From the NCBI GenBank assembly GCA_900542395.1, contig UQNM01000101.1:1-6172 (forward strand): DNA of 6,172 bases, written 5' to 3'. The notes beneath the pieces are model-generated. The model ran no database searches, was not told the DNA's origin, and saw only the letters and a program-made list of their open reading frames with translations. The stretch is from an uncultured Eubacteriales bacterium (GTDB taxonomy: Bacteria; Bacillota; Clostridia; Christensenellales; Aristaeellaceae). Below, in pieces: positions 5,876 through 6,172 of the stretch; the stretch's first letter is position 1; the number at the start of each line of letters is the position of its first letter. A program made the translations under genes and the position numbers.

Positions 5876-5904
5876 ATCATAAAACGATCTGAGCACAATG
5901 TCAA
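5876..5904 (-). promoter_or_regulatory. SigmaA-type promoter of the LacI-family regulator
   Basis: On the minus strand a perfect -35 TTGACA (5899-5904) and a -10 TATGAT (5876-5881) are separated by exactly 17 bp. Transcription should begin near 5869, giving a leader of about 40 nt before the regulator. The sequence just upstream of the -35 is AT-rich (GATTTTGA), as in an UP-like element. The start site is inferred from spacing only. Confidence 0.75.
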
Positions 5905-6172
5905 TCAAAATCTGATTCTATCGGGAATTCCGTTCCCTTCACCCCCCGTTTTCAGCCTCCACCAAGGTCTGTAAGACGGGGCTGTCAATCGAAACGTATT
6001 CAAGCAGTCTTCGCAGATACGCGCAATACCGGATGGGGGTTTTCCGGCAAAATGAAAAGAATTTATTTTGACATATGTTTTTGACGCGATTCGCAGTCGT
6101 GGATAAGAAAAGTTTTCCTGCCTGAATCCCGCACAGCGGGCGGCAGAAAAAATCCTAACCAAGTACAATGTC

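Larger units (their letters stand above)
5829..6172. other. Non-coding stretch upstream of the regulator
   Basis: No convincing gene is seen in these 344 bp; the only sizeable open frame on the minus strand needs an ATT start and has no ribosome site. The stretch contains the regulator's ribosome site and promoter, an operator-like half-site at 5989-6002, a stem CCCCGTTTT/AAGACGGGG (5944-5952 with 5973-5981) overlapped by an alternative CAGCC/GGCTG pairing, and a two-part stem-loop at 6118-6146 (CTGCC/GGCAG outside CCCGC/GCGGG). None of the stems is followed by a U-run in either direction. The gene beyond the right edge is not visible. Confidence 0.6.

Noticed and set aside
6068..6109. Rightward promoter with TTGACG at 6081-6086 and TAAGAA at 6104-6109
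   Set aside because: The -10 matches only three of six consensus bases, and no gene is visible downstream in the window.
32..6165. AACCAAGTA near the right end (6157-6165) with its inverted copy near the left end (32-40), as element termini
   Set aside because: Nine bases match by chance easily in a window of this size, the similarity does not extend, and there is no transposase or integrase.
5905..6168. An 87-codon minus-strand frame upstream of the regulator
   Set aside because: It needs an ATT start, has no ribosome site, ends within the regulator's promoter, and its translation resembles no protein I know.

Overview
The window holds one compact minus-strand locus of five genes. Read in the direction of transcription (right to left), they are a LacI-family regulator (lacI-type, 4818-5828), a tripartite tricarboxylate transporter (TTT) of the usual order substrate-binding protein TctC (3612-4568), small permease TctB (2982-3509) and large permease TctA (1472-2965), and a cytoplasmic S1-type sulfatase (121-1479). 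Purine-rich Shine-Dalgarno sequences (AGGAGG type) precede every gene. The substrate-binding protein's signal peptide is of the kind seen in GC-rich gut Clostridia, and the sulfatase is of the cysteine type that anaerobes mature. A GC-rich anaerobic Bacillota (Clostridia-like) genome is the best guess; this is inference and the lineage is not proven.

Regulatory layout: the regulator has its own near-consensus promoter (-35 TTGACA, 17-bp spacer, -10 TATGAT). The transporter/sulfatase operon has a second one (TTGACA, 17 bp, TATATT) in the 249-bp gap between the regulator and tctC. Two near-palindromic sites with a central CG lie just downstream of the predicted operon start and share a 13-bp direct repeat. 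They are the expected shape for LacI-family operators and the likely binding sites of the neighbouring regulator. A 10-bp inverted repeat encloses the -35 element of the operon promoter. Between tctC and tctB is an 11-bp perfect stem-loop followed by four T, probably a partial terminator that gives more binding protein than permease. TctA and the sulfatase overlap by 8 nt, so the sulfatase is physically tied to the transporter.

Working model (inference): a small carboxylate, probably carrying a sulfate ester, is captured by TctC and imported by TctAB. The sulfatase, which has no signal peptide, then removes the sulfate in the cytoplasm, and the LacI-type regulator releases its operators when the imported compound or a product is present. 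The substrate is unknown.

The right end (5829-6172) has no convincing gene: it holds the regulator's promoter, an operator-like half-site and several stem-loops. The left 120 bp have no gene and no clear terminator for the operon.
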